A stretch of 64,000 bases of DNA from Lachnospira eligens (GCF_009680455.1 NZ_WKRD01000002.1:186001-250000), one strand, 5' to 3'; shown: positions 24,247 to 34,593, numbered from the stretch's first letter. Translations and numbers: made by a program. The notes: generated from the sequence alone by a model not told the origin.

Positions 24247-24804
24247 TTATGCTCTTGATGTATACTCACCTGTACGAGTATCAATCTTAATCTTATCGCC
24301 CTGATTAACGAATAATGGAACCATAATCTTAGCTCCTGTCTCTACGATAGCTGGCTTAGTAGCACCTGTTGCTGTGTTACCCTTGATACCAGGCTCTGTA
24401 TCTGTTACTTCAAGCTCAACTGAAATAGGTGGCTCAATAGCAAATACATTACCATCATGTGAACAAAGCTTAACCATCTCATTCTCTTTAACGAACTTAA
24501 GAGAATCACCAACCTGATCAGCACTTAATGCGATCTGGTCATATGTCTCTGTATTCATAAAGTTGTAAAGATCTCCATCAGCATATAAATACTGATATTC
24601 TGATCTGTCGATGTGTGCAAGATCAAACTTCTCAGTTGGTCTGAAAGAATTCTCTATAACACCACCAGAAATAATATTCTTTAACTTAGCTCTAACGAAA
24701 GGTGATCCCTTACCAGGCTTAACATGCTGGAATTCGATTACCTGCCAAATTCCGTTCTCATACTGAATTGTAATACCGTTCTTAAAACTACCTGCATCTA
24801 CCAT
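24247..24804 (-). CDS. efp: Elongation factor P
   Basis: 185 residues, the usual length. Three beta domains: KOW-like N-terminal with [13 protein letters not shown] (K32 at the loop that is modified in other bacteria), then the OB domain with [20 protein letters not shown], and the C-terminal signature [27 protein letters not shown]. Rescues ribosomes stalled on polyproline. GGAGG precedes the ATG, and the promoter is at 24844-24872. Confidence 0.98.
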   Translation of the reverse strand: MVDAGSFKNGITIQYENGIWQVIEFQHVKPGKGSPFVRAKLKNIISGGVIENSFRPTEKFDLAHIDRSEYQYLYADGDLYNFMNTETYDQIALSADQVGDSLKFVKENEMVKLCSHDGNVFAIEPPISVELEVTDTEPGIKGNTATGATKPAIVETGAKIMVPLFVNQGDKIKIDTRTGEYTSRA

Positions 24805-24843
24805 TCTTTGGTATACCTCCTAAATAATCAAATGACTTCTAAT

Positions 24844-24872
24844 ATTGTATAATAAATATAAACATTTGGCAA
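24844..24872 (-). promoter_or_regulatory. Promoter of efp
   Basis: TTGCCA (24872-24867), 17 bp, TACAAT (24849-24844) on the minus strand. The -35 abuts the aroQ stop codon, so efp has its own start besides any read-through from aro genes. Confidence 0.75.
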
Positions 24873-25316
24873 CTACTTTTTCATAGCAAGGTCAACAACT
24901 GCTTCCATGGCATATAAATATCCCTTAAGTCCAAGTCCAACAACCTGTCCGTTGCACACAGGAACTGTCACTGATGTATGTCTGAACTCTTCTCTTGTAT
25001 GTACATTAGATATATGAACCTCAATCTTAGGAATTGCTGCCACAGATGCAAGAGCATCTCTTACTGCATAGCTGTAATGAGTAAACGCTCCCGGATTAAT
25101 AACTATTCCATCAACATCATTATAATATGCTTCCTGAATCTTATCAATTATAGCACCTTCATGATTGCTCTGGAACACCTCAACATCAACTCCAAGCTCC
25201 TCTGCCTTCTTCTCAATCATTGAAACAAGAACTTCATAATTCTGCTCTCCATATATACCTTTCTCTCTTATTCCAAGAAAATTAATGTTAGGTCCGTTCA
25301 TTACAAGTATCTTCAT
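24873..25316 (-). CDS. aroQ: 3-dehydroquinate dehydratase type II
   Basis: 147 residues. Signature MNGPNINFLGIREKGIYG with the catalytic tyrosine Y22, IVINPGAFTHYSYAVRDAL, and the catalytic histidine region EVHISNVHTREEFRH. Third step of the shikimate pathway. It lies 1 bp after aroK in an aroE-aroK-aroQ block that feeds chorismate to TrpE. Confidence 0.97.
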   Translation of the reverse strand: MKILVMNGPNINFLGIREKGIYGEQNYEVLVSMIEKKAEELGVDVEVFQSNHEGAIIDKIQEAYYNDVDGIVINPGAFTHYSYAVRDALASVAAIPKIEVHISNVHTREEFRHTSVTVPVCNGQVVGLGLKGYLYAMEAVVDLAMKK

Positions 25317-25317
25317 A

Positions 25318-25851
25318 TCAATCCTCCATTATGCCTATATTAACAGCTGAAACTATATCAGCATACATGTCTTCAAATCTTCTTCCATCAGTCTTAACTA
25401 TAACATCAGCAGCGTCCTTATAAAGCGCCTCCCTTGCGGTCATAAGACTTTCAATCTTTTCTCTTAAATTACCTCCTGCAAGAAGCGGTCTGCTTGTGTC
25501 CTTAGACAGACGCTTTACCAGTTCATCAACAGATGCTTCCAGATATACAACAATTCCAAGCTCCTTAAGAAGACTTCTGTTAACTTCTCTTACCGGCAGT
25601 CCTCCACCAACAGATATAACACAGTTATCACAGACCTGTGCAAGCTCTTTGATAGCCTGTGTCTCCATATCCCTGAATGTCTCTTCACCGGAATCCCTGA
25701 ATATATCCTTAATAAGCTTGTTATACTTATTCTCTATATACTCGTCAGTATCAAGAAATTCCATATTGTGAGTCCTGGTAATCCATCTTCCAAATGTTGT
25801 CTTACCGCTTCCCATAAAACCAATAAGGATAATATTATTCTTTCTATTCAT
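25318..25851 (-). CDS. aroK: Shikimate kinase
   Basis: 177 residues from ATG 25851, which overlaps the aroE stop (ATGAATAG); a longer frame to 25938 overlaps aroE heavily and is not needed. P-loop GFMGSGKTTFGRW (residues 10-22), LDTDEYIE, shikimate site SVGGGLPVRE, and lid RLSKDTSRPLL. Phosphorylates shikimate. It lies in the aroE-aroK-aroQ block. Confidence 0.95.
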   Translation of the reverse strand: MNRKNNIILIGFMGSGKTTFGRWITRTHNMEFLDTDEYIENKYNKLIKDIFRDSGEETFRDMETQAIKELAQVCDNCVISVGGGLPVREVNRSLLKELGIVVYLEASVDELVKRLSKDTSRPLLAGGNLREKIESLMTAREALYKDAADVIVKTDGRRFEDMYADIVSAVNIGIMED

Positions 25852-26716
25852 TAATCCCAAGCTCCTTCTGAAGACACTTATACACCTCATCAGCCTCTTC
25901 CTTAGTAATCTTACAGTCATTCCAGAGCTCGTAAGCACTTACTCCCTGATACAGAAGCATCTTAAGACCATTATAAGCGTTCTTTCCCTGTGCCTTGATA
26001 AGCTTCATAAACTTAGTCTTGGCCGGATTATATATAATATCAACACCAACTGCCGCCTTCTTATAAAATGCTTCATCATCAATAACAACAGCTTCGTCAT
26101 TCGGATGAAGTCCAACACTTGTTGTCTGGATAACAACATAATCTTCTCCCGGAATATCAGCATAATCAGCAATATTCATAGGAATAACCTTATCATTGTT
26201 AAAATGTGCATTAACAGCCTGTGCAATCGCCTCAGCCTTATCAACTGTTCTGTTCAGCAGATACACACACTGTGCATTCTTACTTGAACATAAGAATGTT
26301 ATAGCTCTTGCTGCGCCTCCTGCTCCCAGAATAATAACCTTAGAATCAGCCAGTTCAATTCCTTCATCTTCAAGTTCTCTAGCAAGTCCAAGAATATCAG
26401 TGTTATATCCTTTGAATCCTCCATCAACCCTTACAAGAGTATTAACAGCTCCTATAGCCTTGGCAAGCGGATCTATATCTACAAGAGAATCAATAACCTC
26501 TGACTTGTGTGGAACTGTGACATTAAGTCCCAGTATATTGAGACTGTAAGCACCTCTTACAGCAGATGCCACATCTCCTTTTTCCACTTTAAATGTTGTA
26601 TAAACCATGTCTTTTCCTGTCAGCCGTGCAAGATTATTATGAATTGCCGGTGACACAGAATGTCCTACCGGATTACCAATAAGTCCGCATACTCTTGTTG
26701 TTCCTTTGATGTCCAT
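25844..26716 (-). CDS. aroE: Shikimate dehydrogenase
   Basis: 290 residues from ATG 26716, chosen because AAAGGAGC lies 9 bp upstream; the frame opens at 26737. Substrate site GNPVGHSVSPAIHN, catalytic NVTVPHKSEV with Lys, NTD in GYNTDILG, and nucleotide loop ILGAGGAARAI. Makes shikimate from 3-dehydroshikimate. Followed by aroK with overlap. It is preceded by a YqeG-like gene, as in other Firmicutes. Confidence 0.95.
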   Translation of the reverse strand: MDIKGTTRVCGLIGNPVGHSVSPAIHNNLARLTGKDMVYTTFKVEKGDVASAVRGAYSLNILGLNVTVPHKSEVIDSLVDIDPLAKAIGAVNTLVRVDGGFKGYNTDILGLARELEDEGIELADSKVIILGAGGAARAITFLCSSKNAQCVYLLNRTVDKAEAIAQAVNAHFNNDKVIPMNIADYADIPGEDYVVIQTTSVGLHPNDEAVVIDDEAFYKKAAVGVDIIYNPAKTKFMKLIKAQGKNAYNGLKMLLYQGVSAYELWNDCKITKEEADEVYKCLQKELGINE

Positions 26717-26737
26717 AATCCAAGCTCCTTTAAGCAA

Positions 26738-27235
26738 TTAATGCTTTCTTCTTTTATAGAAAAATAATACAATCCATTCCAGTCTTCTCTTAAGAATTAT
26801 CTGAATTTCTTCATGCTTATCAATAGGCTTTACAAGCACAGACATAATACCTGCCCTATTAGCGCCCCACACATCTGTAAAAAGCTGGTCACCAACAAAG
26901 AATGTGTTATTCCTGTCTGTTCCCATAATATCCATTGCCTTAATATAATTGACCGGCGATGGTTTTGCTGCCTTACTTACATATCTTGAACCACATGCAT
27001 CAGCAAGCGGCTTTACACGCGGTTCTTTGTTATTCGATATAATACATGTATCAAACCCTATCGCTCTTAAACTGTCAAATAAATCACTGCACTTCTTCGT
27101 AACCGGTGCACCATGTTCCACAAGAGTATTGTCAATATCAAATATAATACCTCTGTAGCCCTTATTATACAGTCCTTCATAATCTATGTCGTAAGCTGAA
27201 TCAATATATATATCAGGATAAAACCTCTTAAACAT
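26738..27235 (-). CDS. yqeG: YqeG-family HAD phosphatase
   Basis: 165 residues. HAD subfamily IIIA: GIIFDIDNTLVEHG (motif I), CIISNNKEPRV (motif II) and NTFFVGDQLFTDVWGANRAG (motif III/IV). The yqeG-aroE order is common in Firmicutes. The substrate is unknown; a phosphatidylglycerophosphatase role has been proposed for relatives. It has a C-terminal basic tail. Confidence 0.9.
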   Translation of the reverse strand: MFKRFYPDIYIDSAYDIDYEGLYNKGYRGIIFDIDNTLVEHGAPVTKKCSDLFDSLRAIGFDTCIISNNKEPRVKPLADACGSRYVSKAAKPSPVNYIKAMDIMGTDRNNTFFVGDQLFTDVWGANRAGIMSVLVKPIDKHEEIQIILKRRLEWIVLFFYKRRKH

Positions 27236-27271
27236 AACAAAAATGCTGCCTTTCTTAATTACTGATATATA

Positions 27272-27718
27272 TTATTTAAGGATTTTCTTAATCTCTTCCA
27301 TAAATGAATCAACATCCTTAAATTCTCTGTAAACAGATGCAAATCTTACATAGGCAACCTCATCAACTGCCTTAAGCTTGCTCATTACAATCTCACCAAT
27401 AGTTTTAGTTGAGATTTCTTTCTCTCCAATATTAAATATCTGCGTCTCAATCTCATCAACCATATTATTAATCTGTGAGATAGATACAGGCCTTTTATGG
27501 CACGATCTGACAATACCCGCAGTTATCTTCTCTCTGTCATATGGTTCTCTGTTATTATCCTTCTTAATCACAATAAGAGGCATAGATTCAATCTTTTCAT
27601 ATGTGGTAAAACGCTTACCACACTCGTCACACTGACGACGTCTTCTTATTGAGCTGTCATCAGTCGGTCTTGAATCAATTACCTTAGTGTTATCTTTACC
27701 ACAAAATGGACACTTCAC
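27272..27718 (-). CDS. nrdR: NrdR transcriptional repressor
   Basis: 148 residues from the GTG at 27718, chosen because GGAGG lies 7 bp upstream and the protein then begins [10 protein letters not shown] like other NrdR; a TTG-started frame to 27733 overlaps the ribosome site. Zinc ribbon with C3, C6, C30 and C33 ([12 protein letters not shown]), then an ATP-cone domain with [15 protein letters not shown]. Represses ribonucleotide reductase genes when dATP is high. Confidence 0.96.
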   Translation of the reverse strand: MKCPFCGKDNTKVIDSRPTDDSSIRRRRQCDECGKRFTTYEKIESMPLIVIKKDNNREPYDREKITAGIVRSCHKRPVSISQINNMVDEIETQIFNIGEKEISTKTIGEIVMSKLKAVDEVAYVRFASVYREFKDVDSFMEEIKKILK

Positions 27719-27830
27719 GCTATCTACCTCCAAATTAAATATATAAATTAATTATGAATAAGCCCAGCCAAAATGTCAATCCTTTTAATGTTGATAAATT
27801 GAAAAACCAATTATTATTTAAGGAGGGATT

Positions 27831-28607
27831 ATGGCTGGATACAAAGTCGAAATATGCGGAGTCAATACAAGTGACCTTCCTCTTCTTAAACCCACCCAGG
27901 CAAAAGAACTGCTTGTAAAGATAAAATCAGGAGATACGCAGGCAAGAGAAACATTTATAAAAGGAAACTTAAGGCTTGTATTAAGCATTGTACAACGCTT
28001 CAGCCAGAGTGGTGAAAATCTTGATGACCTGTTTCAGATAGGCTGTATAGGAATGATTAAAGCGATTGATAATTTTGATATATCGTTAAATGTACAGTTT
28101 TCAACATATGCTGTTCCAATGATAATCGGAGAGATAAAGCGTTTTCTGCGTGATAACAGCACTATAAGAGTCAGCCGTTCCTTAAAAGATACAGCCTATA
28201 AAGCAATAACTACCCGTGAAACACTTATGAAGAAAAATCTTAAAGAACCATCAATTACAGAAATCGCAGAAGAAATAGGCATATCAAAAGCTGATATCGT
28301 AATTGCCCTTGAAGCAGTCACACCTTCAATATCATTATATGAACCAGTATTCAATGATGGTGGTGACACCCTGTATGTTATTGATCAGGTAAAGGACAAG
28401 AAAAACACTGAAGACCGCTGGGTAAGAAATATTGCGCTTCGAGAAGCTATTAATCGGCTTTCCCCAAGAGAACGCCAGATAATAATACTCCGTTTCTTTG
28501 ATTGTCTTACACAAACTGAAGTTGCCAAAAACCTTGGGATATCACAGGCCCAGGTAAGCCGCCTTGAAAAATGTGCCTTGCATGATATGAAAAGACACCT
28601 TTGCTGA
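27831..28607 (+). CDS. sigG: Sporulation sigma factor SigG
   Basis: 258 residues. Opens with KVEICGVNTSDLPLL, the SigG hallmark. Region 2 NLRLVLSIVQRF ... DDLFQIGCIGMIKAIDNFD ... FSTYAVPMIIGEIKRFLRDN; region 3 RVSRSLKDTAYKA; region 4 NRLSPRERQIIILRFFD and ISQAQVSRLEK. Directs late forespore transcription. AGGAGG precedes the ATG. It is not next to spoIIGA or sigE, its usual neighbours; a ymxH gene follows. Confidence 0.93.
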   Translation: MAGYKVEICGVNTSDLPLLKPTQAKELLVKIKSGDTQARETFIKGNLRLVLSIVQRFSQSGENLDDLFQIGCIGMIKAIDNFDISLNVQFSTYAVPMIIGEIKRFLRDNSTIRVSRSLKDTAYKAITTRETLMKKNLKEPSITEIAEEIGISKADIVIALEAVTPSISLYEPVFNDGGDTLYVIDQVKDKKNTEDRWVRNIALREAINRLSPRERQIIILRFFDCLTQTEVAKNLGISQAQVSRLEKCALHDMKRHLC

Positions 28608-28649
28608 TATGCGTAATATAATAATATAAGCACTTAACCAGGTATTATA

Positions 28650-28907
28650 ATGCGTCTATGTGAACTTAAAGGAAAAACCGTAATAAACGATACCGATTGC
28701 TGCATATTAGGTTTTGTGGTTGATATTGATTTCGACCCGTCATCAGGCTGCATACTGGCACTCATTGTCCCCGGTCCCGCCAGATTATGCGGACTGCTTG
28801 GAAGAGATTTTGAATATGTAATTCCTTTCAAATGCATCCGCACAATCGGACCTGATATTATACTTGTAAGTATTTGTCCTGAAAAGGTTAAGCAAAAATG
28901 TATCTGA
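28650..28907 (+). CDS. YlmC/YmxH-family PRC-barrel protein
   Basis: 85 residues with a PRC-barrel. Typical features are the start MRLCELKGKTVI, VVDIDFDPSSGCILALIVPGP, FEYVIPFKCIRTIGPDIILV. The YlmC/YmxH family is tied to sporulation in Clostridia and Bacilli; molecular function unknown. It lies 43 bp after sigG in the same direction, with a weak ribosome site. Confidence 0.85.
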   Translation: MRLCELKGKTVINDTDCCILGFVVDIDFDPSSGCILALIVPGPARLCGLLGRDFEYVIPFKCIRTIGPDIILVSICPEKVKQKCI

Positions 28908-28975
28908 CCAGTATTGAAAATCCTTTACTTATGCTATAAAATAGTAATATATATGTTTTACGGAGGCGGATAATC

Positions 28976-30025
28976 ATGGATAAGAAATATGTAGCTTATG
29001 CAGGCAGCTATACACACGAAAGCAGTAAGGGTATCCATATATATGACTGTGATGTAGCTAAAGGAAGAATAACAGAACGTGAAGAGGTGGCAATTGATAA
29101 CCCTTCTTTCATTGCATTTTCACATGATAAGAATTTCTTATACTCTATATGTGACCAGGGTGTTTCAGCTTATGCTGTATTAGAAGATGGAAGTCTTGAG
29201 CTTATGAATGTTGCGTCCATTAACGGAATGCGTGGCTGTCATATATGCGTAACAAGTGATAACAGATTCCTTGTTGTTTCCGGATATCATGACGGCAAGA
29301 TTACTGTTTTGCACATCAATGCTGATGGTTCAGCGGGATTTATAGCTGATGAAATATTTCATAAAGGAATCGGAAGTGTTGCCGAAAGAAACTTCCGTCC
29401 TCATATAAGCTGGAGCACATTCACACCTGACGAAGAACTTTTATGTGTATGTGACCCTGGAATTGACCAGATTAAGCTTTATGAATTCAATCATGTAACC
29501 GGTAAATTAAAGTTATACGATATAATCCGTTCACAGCAGGAATCTGCACCAAGACAGATTGAATTCAGTCAGGATGGTAAGTTTGCTTATGTTGTCTGCG
29601 AAATGAAGAATTATATTAATGTATATTCTTATGATAAGAATTCAGACAAAGACCGTTTTGATTTAGTACAGAATATATTCACTGTAAGAAGAGACCATAA
29701 ATCTAACAGTGCCGCTGCTAACATAACATTTGACAGCACAGGAAAGCATCTGCTCTGCTCTAACGCTGGCGATAATACAGTTACAATATACAAGGTTGAT
29801 TCCAAAACAGGAAAGCTCTCAAGCCTTAATTCTCTCCCTATCAGTGGTGATTATCCTAAGTACATAAGGCTCTTCCCTGACGACAAGCATTTAATGTCAA
29901 TGAATAATGAAGGGAATTCTATTACAATATTTACTGTAAAATACGACAAAGGACTTATAATAATGAATGGTCCGGAGCTTAAGATTTCAAGACCTAATAA
30001 TATGATAATTAAAGAACTTAAGTAA
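28976..30025 (+). CDS. Lactonase-family seven-bladed propeller (6-phosphogluconolactonase-like)
   Basis: 349 residues. Opening AYAGSYTHESSKGIHIYDCD, the family's HPHI-type stretch FRPHISWSTFTPDE (near 140-153), LLCVCDPGIDQIKLYEF, GKFAYVVCEMKNYINVYSYD, and the late GDYPKYIRLFPDDK are characteristic of YbhE-type lactonases. It may hydrolyse 6-phosphogluconolactone or another sugar lactone. Monocistronic, GGAGG before the ATG, ends at a shared terminator. Confidence 0.85.
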   Translation: MDKKYVAYAGSYTHESSKGIHIYDCDVAKGRITEREEVAIDNPSFIAFSHDKNFLYSICDQGVSAYAVLEDGSLELMNVASINGMRGCHICVTSDNRFLVVSGYHDGKITVLHINADGSAGFIADEIFHKGIGSVAERNFRPHISWSTFTPDEELLCVCDPGIDQIKLYEFNHVTGKLKLYDIIRSQQESAPRQIEFSQDGKFAYVVCEMKNYINVYSYDKNSDKDRFDLVQNIFTVRRDHKSNSAAANITFDSTGKHLLCSNAGDNTVTIYKVDSKTGKLSSLNSLPISGDYPKYIRLFPDDKHLMSMNNEGNSITIFTVKYDKGLIIMNGPELKISRPNNMIIKELK

Positions 30026-30049
30026 ATGTGTCTTTGACACATATATTAA

Positions 30050-30079
30050 AATGGCTGCCGTTTAGTAACGACAGCCATT
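30050..30079. terminator. Bidirectional terminator between the lactonase gene and pyrI
   Basis: Stem AATGGCTGCCG/CGACAGCCATT (one G-A mismatch) with TTTAGTAA loop; T-rich on the right, A-rich on the left, so it can serve both convergent genes. Confidence 0.75.
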
Positions 30080-30084
30080 AATTT

Positions 30085-30507
30085 TTATGAATATTTCTCT
30101 TCACAGTACTTACATCTATAAACCTGCTTTTCCTCATCAGCAAGTACGAACACCTGCTTTAAGCCCTGCTCGATAGATGTGATACATCTTGGATTCTTAC
30201 ATTTGATAATATTAGTAACCTGCTTTGGAAGAGATAGTCTCTTCTTGTCTACTATTTCACCATTCTTAATAATATTTACAGTAATGTTATGGTCAACGAA
30301 TCCTAAAACATCAAGATCAACAAGATCAAGACCACCTTCAATCTTAATAATGTCTTTCTTTCCCATCTTACCACTTCTTGCATTCTTAATAATAGCAACC
30401 TGACAGTCAAGCTTATCAAGACCTAAGTAATTGTATATCATCATGGCCTTTCCTGCTTCAATATGATCAAGAACAAAGCCTTCATTAAGTTCTCCTACAT
30501 TTAACAT
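30085..30507 (-). CDS. pyrI: Aspartate carbamoyltransferase regulatory subunit
   Basis: 140 residues. C-terminal zinc site C103, C108, C132, C135 (CKNPRC ... CKYC); N-terminal nucleotide-binding domain with GFVLDHIEAGKAMMIYNYLG. Gives allosteric control of PyrB by nucleotides. It starts 12 bp after the pyrB stop. Confidence 0.95.
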   Translation of the reverse strand: MLNVGELNEGFVLDHIEAGKAMMIYNYLGLDKLDCQVAIIKNARSGKMGKKDIIKIEGGLDLVDLDVLGFVDHNITVNIIKNGEIVDKKRLSLPKQVTNIIKCKNPRCITSIEQGLKQVFVLADEEKQVYRCKYCEEKYS

Positions 30508-30519
30508 AAATTTCCCTCC

Positions 30520-31482
30520 TTATGCATCCAGTGAATCAAGTACATGAGCTAATGATGGATTAACTGCTGTATCAAGTCCAAGTAAAGTAAGTATAAGTGC
30601 CATTCTTACATATACACCAAACTGAACCTGCTTGAAATAAGCAGCTCTGTCATCATTATCAACATCAACTGATATCTCATTAACTCTTGGAAGTGGATGA
30701 AGAACATACATATCAGGCTTTCCAAGTGCCATCTTATCTTCATCAAGTATATAGAAGTCTTTCATTCTTAAGTACTCATCTTCACTGAAGAATCTTTCTC
30801 TCTGTACTCTTGTCATATAGAGAATATCAAGCTCAGGCATAGCCTGCTCAAGGTTCTCAACTTCTACAAAATCACAGTTATTAGCCTTAAGTACATCATC
30901 CCTGATATAATCAGGAATTCTTAATTCCTTAGGTGATATAAGGACAAACTTTACATTATTGTATCTTACTAATGAACTTATAAGTGAATGGACTGTTCTT
31001 CCGAACTTAAGGTCTCCGCATAAACCGATAGTAAAGTTATCGAGTGAACCACGGAGTTCCCTTATTGTCATAAGATCTGTAAGTGTCTGTGTAGGATGCT
31101 GATGTCCACCATCACCTGCATTGATAATAGGAATGTGCGAATATTCAGAAGCTACCATTGGAGCACCTTCCTTTGGATGACGCATTGCACATATATCTGC
31201 ATAACAAGAGATAACTCTTATAGTATCTGCAACACTTTCACCCTTTGACGCTGAGCTTGAAGAAGCCTCAGAAAAGCCTAATACCTGACCGCCAAGGTTA
31301 ATCATGGCAGCCTCGAAGCTTAATCTTGTTCTAGTACTTGGCTCATAGAACAATGTGGCTATCTTCTTTCCATCACATACATGACCATACTTTGATGGAT
31401 CCTTTGAAATGTCTCTTGCAAGATCTAATAATCTTGCCAGTTCATCAACGCTTAAATCAAGCGGACTAAGTAAATGTCTCAT
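30520..31482 (-). CDS. pyrB: Aspartate carbamoyltransferase catalytic subunit
   Basis: 320 residues. Carbamoyl phosphate motif [43 protein letters not shown], and MTRVQRERF all intact. First committed step of pyrimidine synthesis. With pyrI it forms the classical holoenzyme (as in E. coli), a common arrangement in Clostridia. No PyrR-type attenuator is seen in the short gap to trpS. Confidence 0.97.
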   Translation of the reverse strand: MRHLLSPLDLSVDELARLLDLARDISKDPSKYGHVCDGKKIATLFYEPSTRTRLSFEAAMINLGGQVLGFSEASSSSASKGESVADTIRVISCYADICAMRHPKEGAPMVASEYSHIPIINAGDGGHQHPTQTLTDLMTIRELRGSLDNFTIGLCGDLKFGRTVHSLISSLVRYNNVKFVLISPKELRIPDYIRDDVLKANNCDFVEVENLEQAMPELDILYMTRVQRERFFSEDEYLRMKDFYILDEDKMALGKPDMYVLHPLPRVNEISVDVDNDDRAAYFKQVQFGVYVRMALILTLLGLDTAVNPSLAHVLDSLDA

Positions 31483-31520
31483 AATAGAAAAGCCTCCGTG
31501 TGTATATTTAATTAAAATAA

Positions 31521-32612
31521 TTACTCTGTTCTGCTGTATTTTTCTGACTGAACCTTAATAAGTTCTGCATCATTAAAATAATCAATCTTCATAGCAGCCT
31601 TGACATCATCAAGAGTGTCCTGTGCAACAGCGTAAGCCGCTTCTGTACCTCTCTTAAGGATATTATATACTTCTGGAATATCCTTTTCATATTCATGTCT
31701 TCTTGCTCTGATTGGTTCAAGCTCCTTGTTGATAACATTAAGAAGGAACTTCTTAACCTTAACATCTCCAAGACCACCTCTTCTGTAATGATCCTTTAAT
31801 TCATCAAGATTCTTATAATCAGGAAGGAATTCAGCAAAATCCTCATCACTGCTGAAAGCATCAAGGTAAGTAAATACTGTGTTACCCTCAACCTGTCCAG
31901 GATCAGATACCTGAATATGGTTAGGGTCTGTGTACATACTCATAACCTTTTTCTTAACTTCCTCTGGAGTGTCAGATAAGTAGATGCAGTTTCCTAATGA
32001 CTTGCTCATCTTAGCCTTACCATCAGTACCAGGAAGTCTTAAACATGCCTTATTATCTGGAAGAAGAATTTCTGGTTCAACCAATGCTTCTCCATATACA
32101 GAATTAAACTTTCTTACAATCTCACGACACTGCTCAATCATAGGCTCCTGATCTTCTCCTACAGGAACAGTAGTAGCCTTAAATGCAGTAATATCTGCTG
32201 CCTGGCTTATAGGATAACAGAAAAATCCTACCGGAATACTCGCCTCAAAATTACGCATCTGAATCTCAGATTTAACTGTAGGGTTTCTCTGAAGTCTTGA
32301 AACTGTAACGAGGTTCATATAATAAAATGTAAGCTCTGTAAGCTGTGAAATCTGTGACTGGATAAATATATTAGACTTAGCTGGGTCAATACCAACTGAA
32401 AGATAATCGAGTGCAACCTCGATAATGTTCTGTCTTACTTTCTCTGGATTATCAGCATTATCTGTTAATGCCTGTGCATCCGCAATCATAATAAAAATCT
32501 TCTCATATTCACCTGAATTCTGTAATTCAACTCTTCGCTTTAAAGATCCAACATAATGACCTAAGTGAAGTCTTCCGGTTGGTCTGTCACCTGTTAATAT
32601 AATCTTAGACAT
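31521..32612 (-). CDS. trpS: Tryptophanyl-tRNA synthetase
   Basis: 363 residues from ATG 32612, with AAAGGTGG 5 bp upstream; an in-frame GTG at 32621 lies in the ribosome site. HIGH motif region [18 protein letters not shown], GxDQ motif [17 protein letters not shown] motif GKAMSKSLGN. The TGDRPTG start is the variant seen in the second type of bacterial TrpRS. No T-box precedes it, in contrast to the trp operon. Confidence 0.95.
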   Translation of the reverse strand: MSKIILTGDRPTGRLHLGHYVGSLKRRVELQNSGEYEKIFIMIADAQALTDNADNPEKVRQNIIEVALDYLSVGIDPAKSNIFIQSQISQLTELTFYYMNLVTVSRLQRNPTVKSEIQMRNFEASIPVGFFCYPISQAADITAFKATTVPVGEDQEPMIEQCREIVRKFNSVYGEALVEPEILLPDNKACLRLPGTDGKAKMSKSLGNCIYLSDTPEEVKKKVMSMYTDPNHIQVSDPGQVEGNTVFTYLDAFSSDEDFAEFLPDYKNLDELKDHYRRGGLGDVKVKKFLLNVINKELEPIRARRHEYEKDIPEVYNILKRGTEAAYAVAQDTLDDVKAAMKIDYFNDAELIKVQSEKYSRTE

Positions 32613-32647
32613 AAGCGCCACCTTTCCTCATCCCAAAATCGTAAAAA

Positions 32648-34009
32648 TTATATCATACTTTTACGCAAATGGCAAAATAGTTTAATATAAATTGGCAGAA
32701 TAACTGCAATTCCTGCAAGGAATGTAAATCCCTCATTCCAGCACACAGCATCAAAGCCAAAATGTGGTATCAGAAGCACAGCAACAGCCGCCCTTCCAGC
32801 CATCTCAGCAAGTCCTGAGAGAATAGAATATTTGCCATAGCCCATACCCTGAACTGAATACCTAGCAGTAAATAAAAGTGCCAGTTCTGCATTAAACACA
32901 CTTATGTATCTTATAAACTTCACAGTGTAACCGACAACAACTGTATCAGCTGCATCAACGAATATAAGTGCCATATATCTGCCGGTAAAGAAACATACTA
33001 TCATCGTGATTACAGAATAGATAAGACCAATCTCTAAAGTTCTCTTAAATCCTTCACTGATACGGTCAAATCTCTTAGCTCCGAAATTCTGTCCGACGAA
33101 TGATGAAAGAGCTGTTCCCAACGCATTTAACGGACACAGAATCAGATTCTTAATCTTATATCCGGATGTAAATCCTGCAATGGCGTCTTCTCCAAGTGCA
33201 TTTACATAAAATTGCAGAATAATTGCACCAATTGCAGTAATAGAATACTGCAGTCCCATTGGCATGCACATTTTAATAATGTTCTTCATGTAATACGGAT
33301 GGAACTTTCTTTCATCTGCATTAACTGGAAATAACAGTTTGTACTTCTTAAAGATGTATACAGCACTAAGAACGCCTGCAATTCCTTGTGAAAATATAGT
33401 AGCAACTGCAGCTCCGGCAACACCCCATTTCACAACTACAACCAGAAACAGATCAAGAAAAATATTAATAACTGTCGATACTGCCATAAACATTGTTGAC
33501 TTTTTGCTGTCTCCAAATGCCATCAGAATCCCAAAACAGAAGTTATACAGAACCGTCAACGGAAGTCCTAAGAATATAATAACAAGATACACATATGCAT
33601 CCTTAAATATATTTTCAGGTGTCTTTAACCACGTTAAAAAGAGTCCACTCATAGACGCTGTAACTGCTGTCATAATAACCGCAATTGCAAGCGCAAAGTA
33701 GACTCCATTAACAAAATATTTTCTTAAATCATCATTCTTTCCTGCTCCAAATGCCTGTGACACAGGAACACTTATTCCTATACATGAACCTATACAGAAA
33801 TAACATACAATATACGTAAGAGAAGAAGTTGCACCAACTGCTGCCAGTGCCTTAGAGCTTAAGAACTGTCCAACAATTGCTGCATCTGCAATATTATAAA
33901 GCTGTTGCAGAAGCTGACCCAAAAGCACTGGTCCTGCAAATGATAATAAAATCCTTGTTATCGGTCCATTAGTCATTTTTGTATTATCAAGTGTTTCTGT
34001 CCTGCTCAT
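32648..34009 (-). CDS. MATE-family efflux transporter
   Basis: 453 residues, 12 membrane helices. The family pattern appears twice: LLSFAGPVLLGQLLQQLYNIAD near 18-39 and the related GLQYSITAIGAIILQFYVNALG in the second half. Exports drugs or metabolites using Na+ or H+. Substrate not predictable. Monocistronic. Confidence 0.9.
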   Translation of the reverse strand: MSRTETLDNTKMTNGPITRILLSFAGPVLLGQLLQQLYNIADAAIVGQFLSSKALAAVGATSSLTYIVCYFCIGSCIGISVPVSQAFGAGKNDDLRKYFVNGVYFALAIAVIMTAVTASMSGLFLTWLKTPENIFKDAYVYLVIIFLGLPLTVLYNFCFGILMAFGDSKKSTMFMAVSTVINIFLDLFLVVVVKWGVAGAAVATIFSQGIAGVLSAVYIFKKYKLLFPVNADERKFHPYYMKNIIKMCMPMGLQYSITAIGAIILQFYVNALGEDAIAGFTSGYKIKNLILCPLNALGTALSSFVGQNFGAKRFDRISEGFKRTLEIGLIYSVITMIVCFFTGRYMALIFVDAADTVVVGYTVKFIRYISVFNAELALLFTARYSVQGMGYGKYSILSGLAEMAGRAAVAVLLIPHFGFDAVCWNEGFTFLAGIAVILPIYIKLFCHLRKSMI

Positions 34010-34082
34010 ATATATCTCCCATATTGAATTAAATATAAATCATTCAATATTATAGACTTACAGACAAAAAAAGCAAGAAATA

Positions 34083-34571
34083 TTATAAGTTAGTTTTCTT
34101 TTTTCTGCACATAACTATAATTCTTGATATTAACAGTATAATTAATGTACCAGCAACAGCTCCACACCCATCAATCAGCACATCTGTAATCCTTCCACTC
34201 CTTCCTGACACAAACAGCTGGTGAATTTCATCTGTTGCTGCATATATTACCGCCGTACATATTGCAGTTAATCCATTCTTCCACCTGATAAAACCTGGTG
34301 TCACTGCTCCCAGCACACATCCTGCAAGAATTGCATATTCTGTTGCATGAGCTGTTTTTCTTACTGGATAATCAATCTTTTTTGCCATATCAACCTGCTC
34401 ATATTCTTGCAGATTATCAAAACCGGGTACAAATATATTACACACTGTCATTCCAACTTTAATACTCTGGTTTTCTGATTCATCTCCTGGTTTTGCCGAA
34501 AAAGCAAATATTACTATCGCCCAGATAAGTGCAATTATCAAAAAAATCATTTTTCTAATATTATAATTCAT
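34083..34571 (-). CDS. VanZ-like family membrane protein
   Basis: 162 residues, four hydrophobic helices (about 8-25, 75-92, 100-115 and 135-155). The VanZ features FAFSAKPGDES, VRKTAHATEYAILAG and AATDEIHQLFVSGRSGRITDVLIDGCGA are all there. VanZ confers teicoplanin resistance in some enterococci; most relatives have unknown roles. It is downstream of rnpB. Confidence 0.88.
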   Translation of the reverse strand: MNYNIRKMIFLIIALIWAIVIFAFSAKPGDESENQSIKVGMTVCNIFVPGFDNLQEYEQVDMAKKIDYPVRKTAHATEYAILAGCVLGAVTPGFIRWKNGLTAICTAVIYAATDEIHQLFVSGRSGRITDVLIDGCGAVAGTLIILLISRIIVMCRKKKTNL

Positions 34572-34593
34572 AGTAACCCTTAATCCTTACCTA

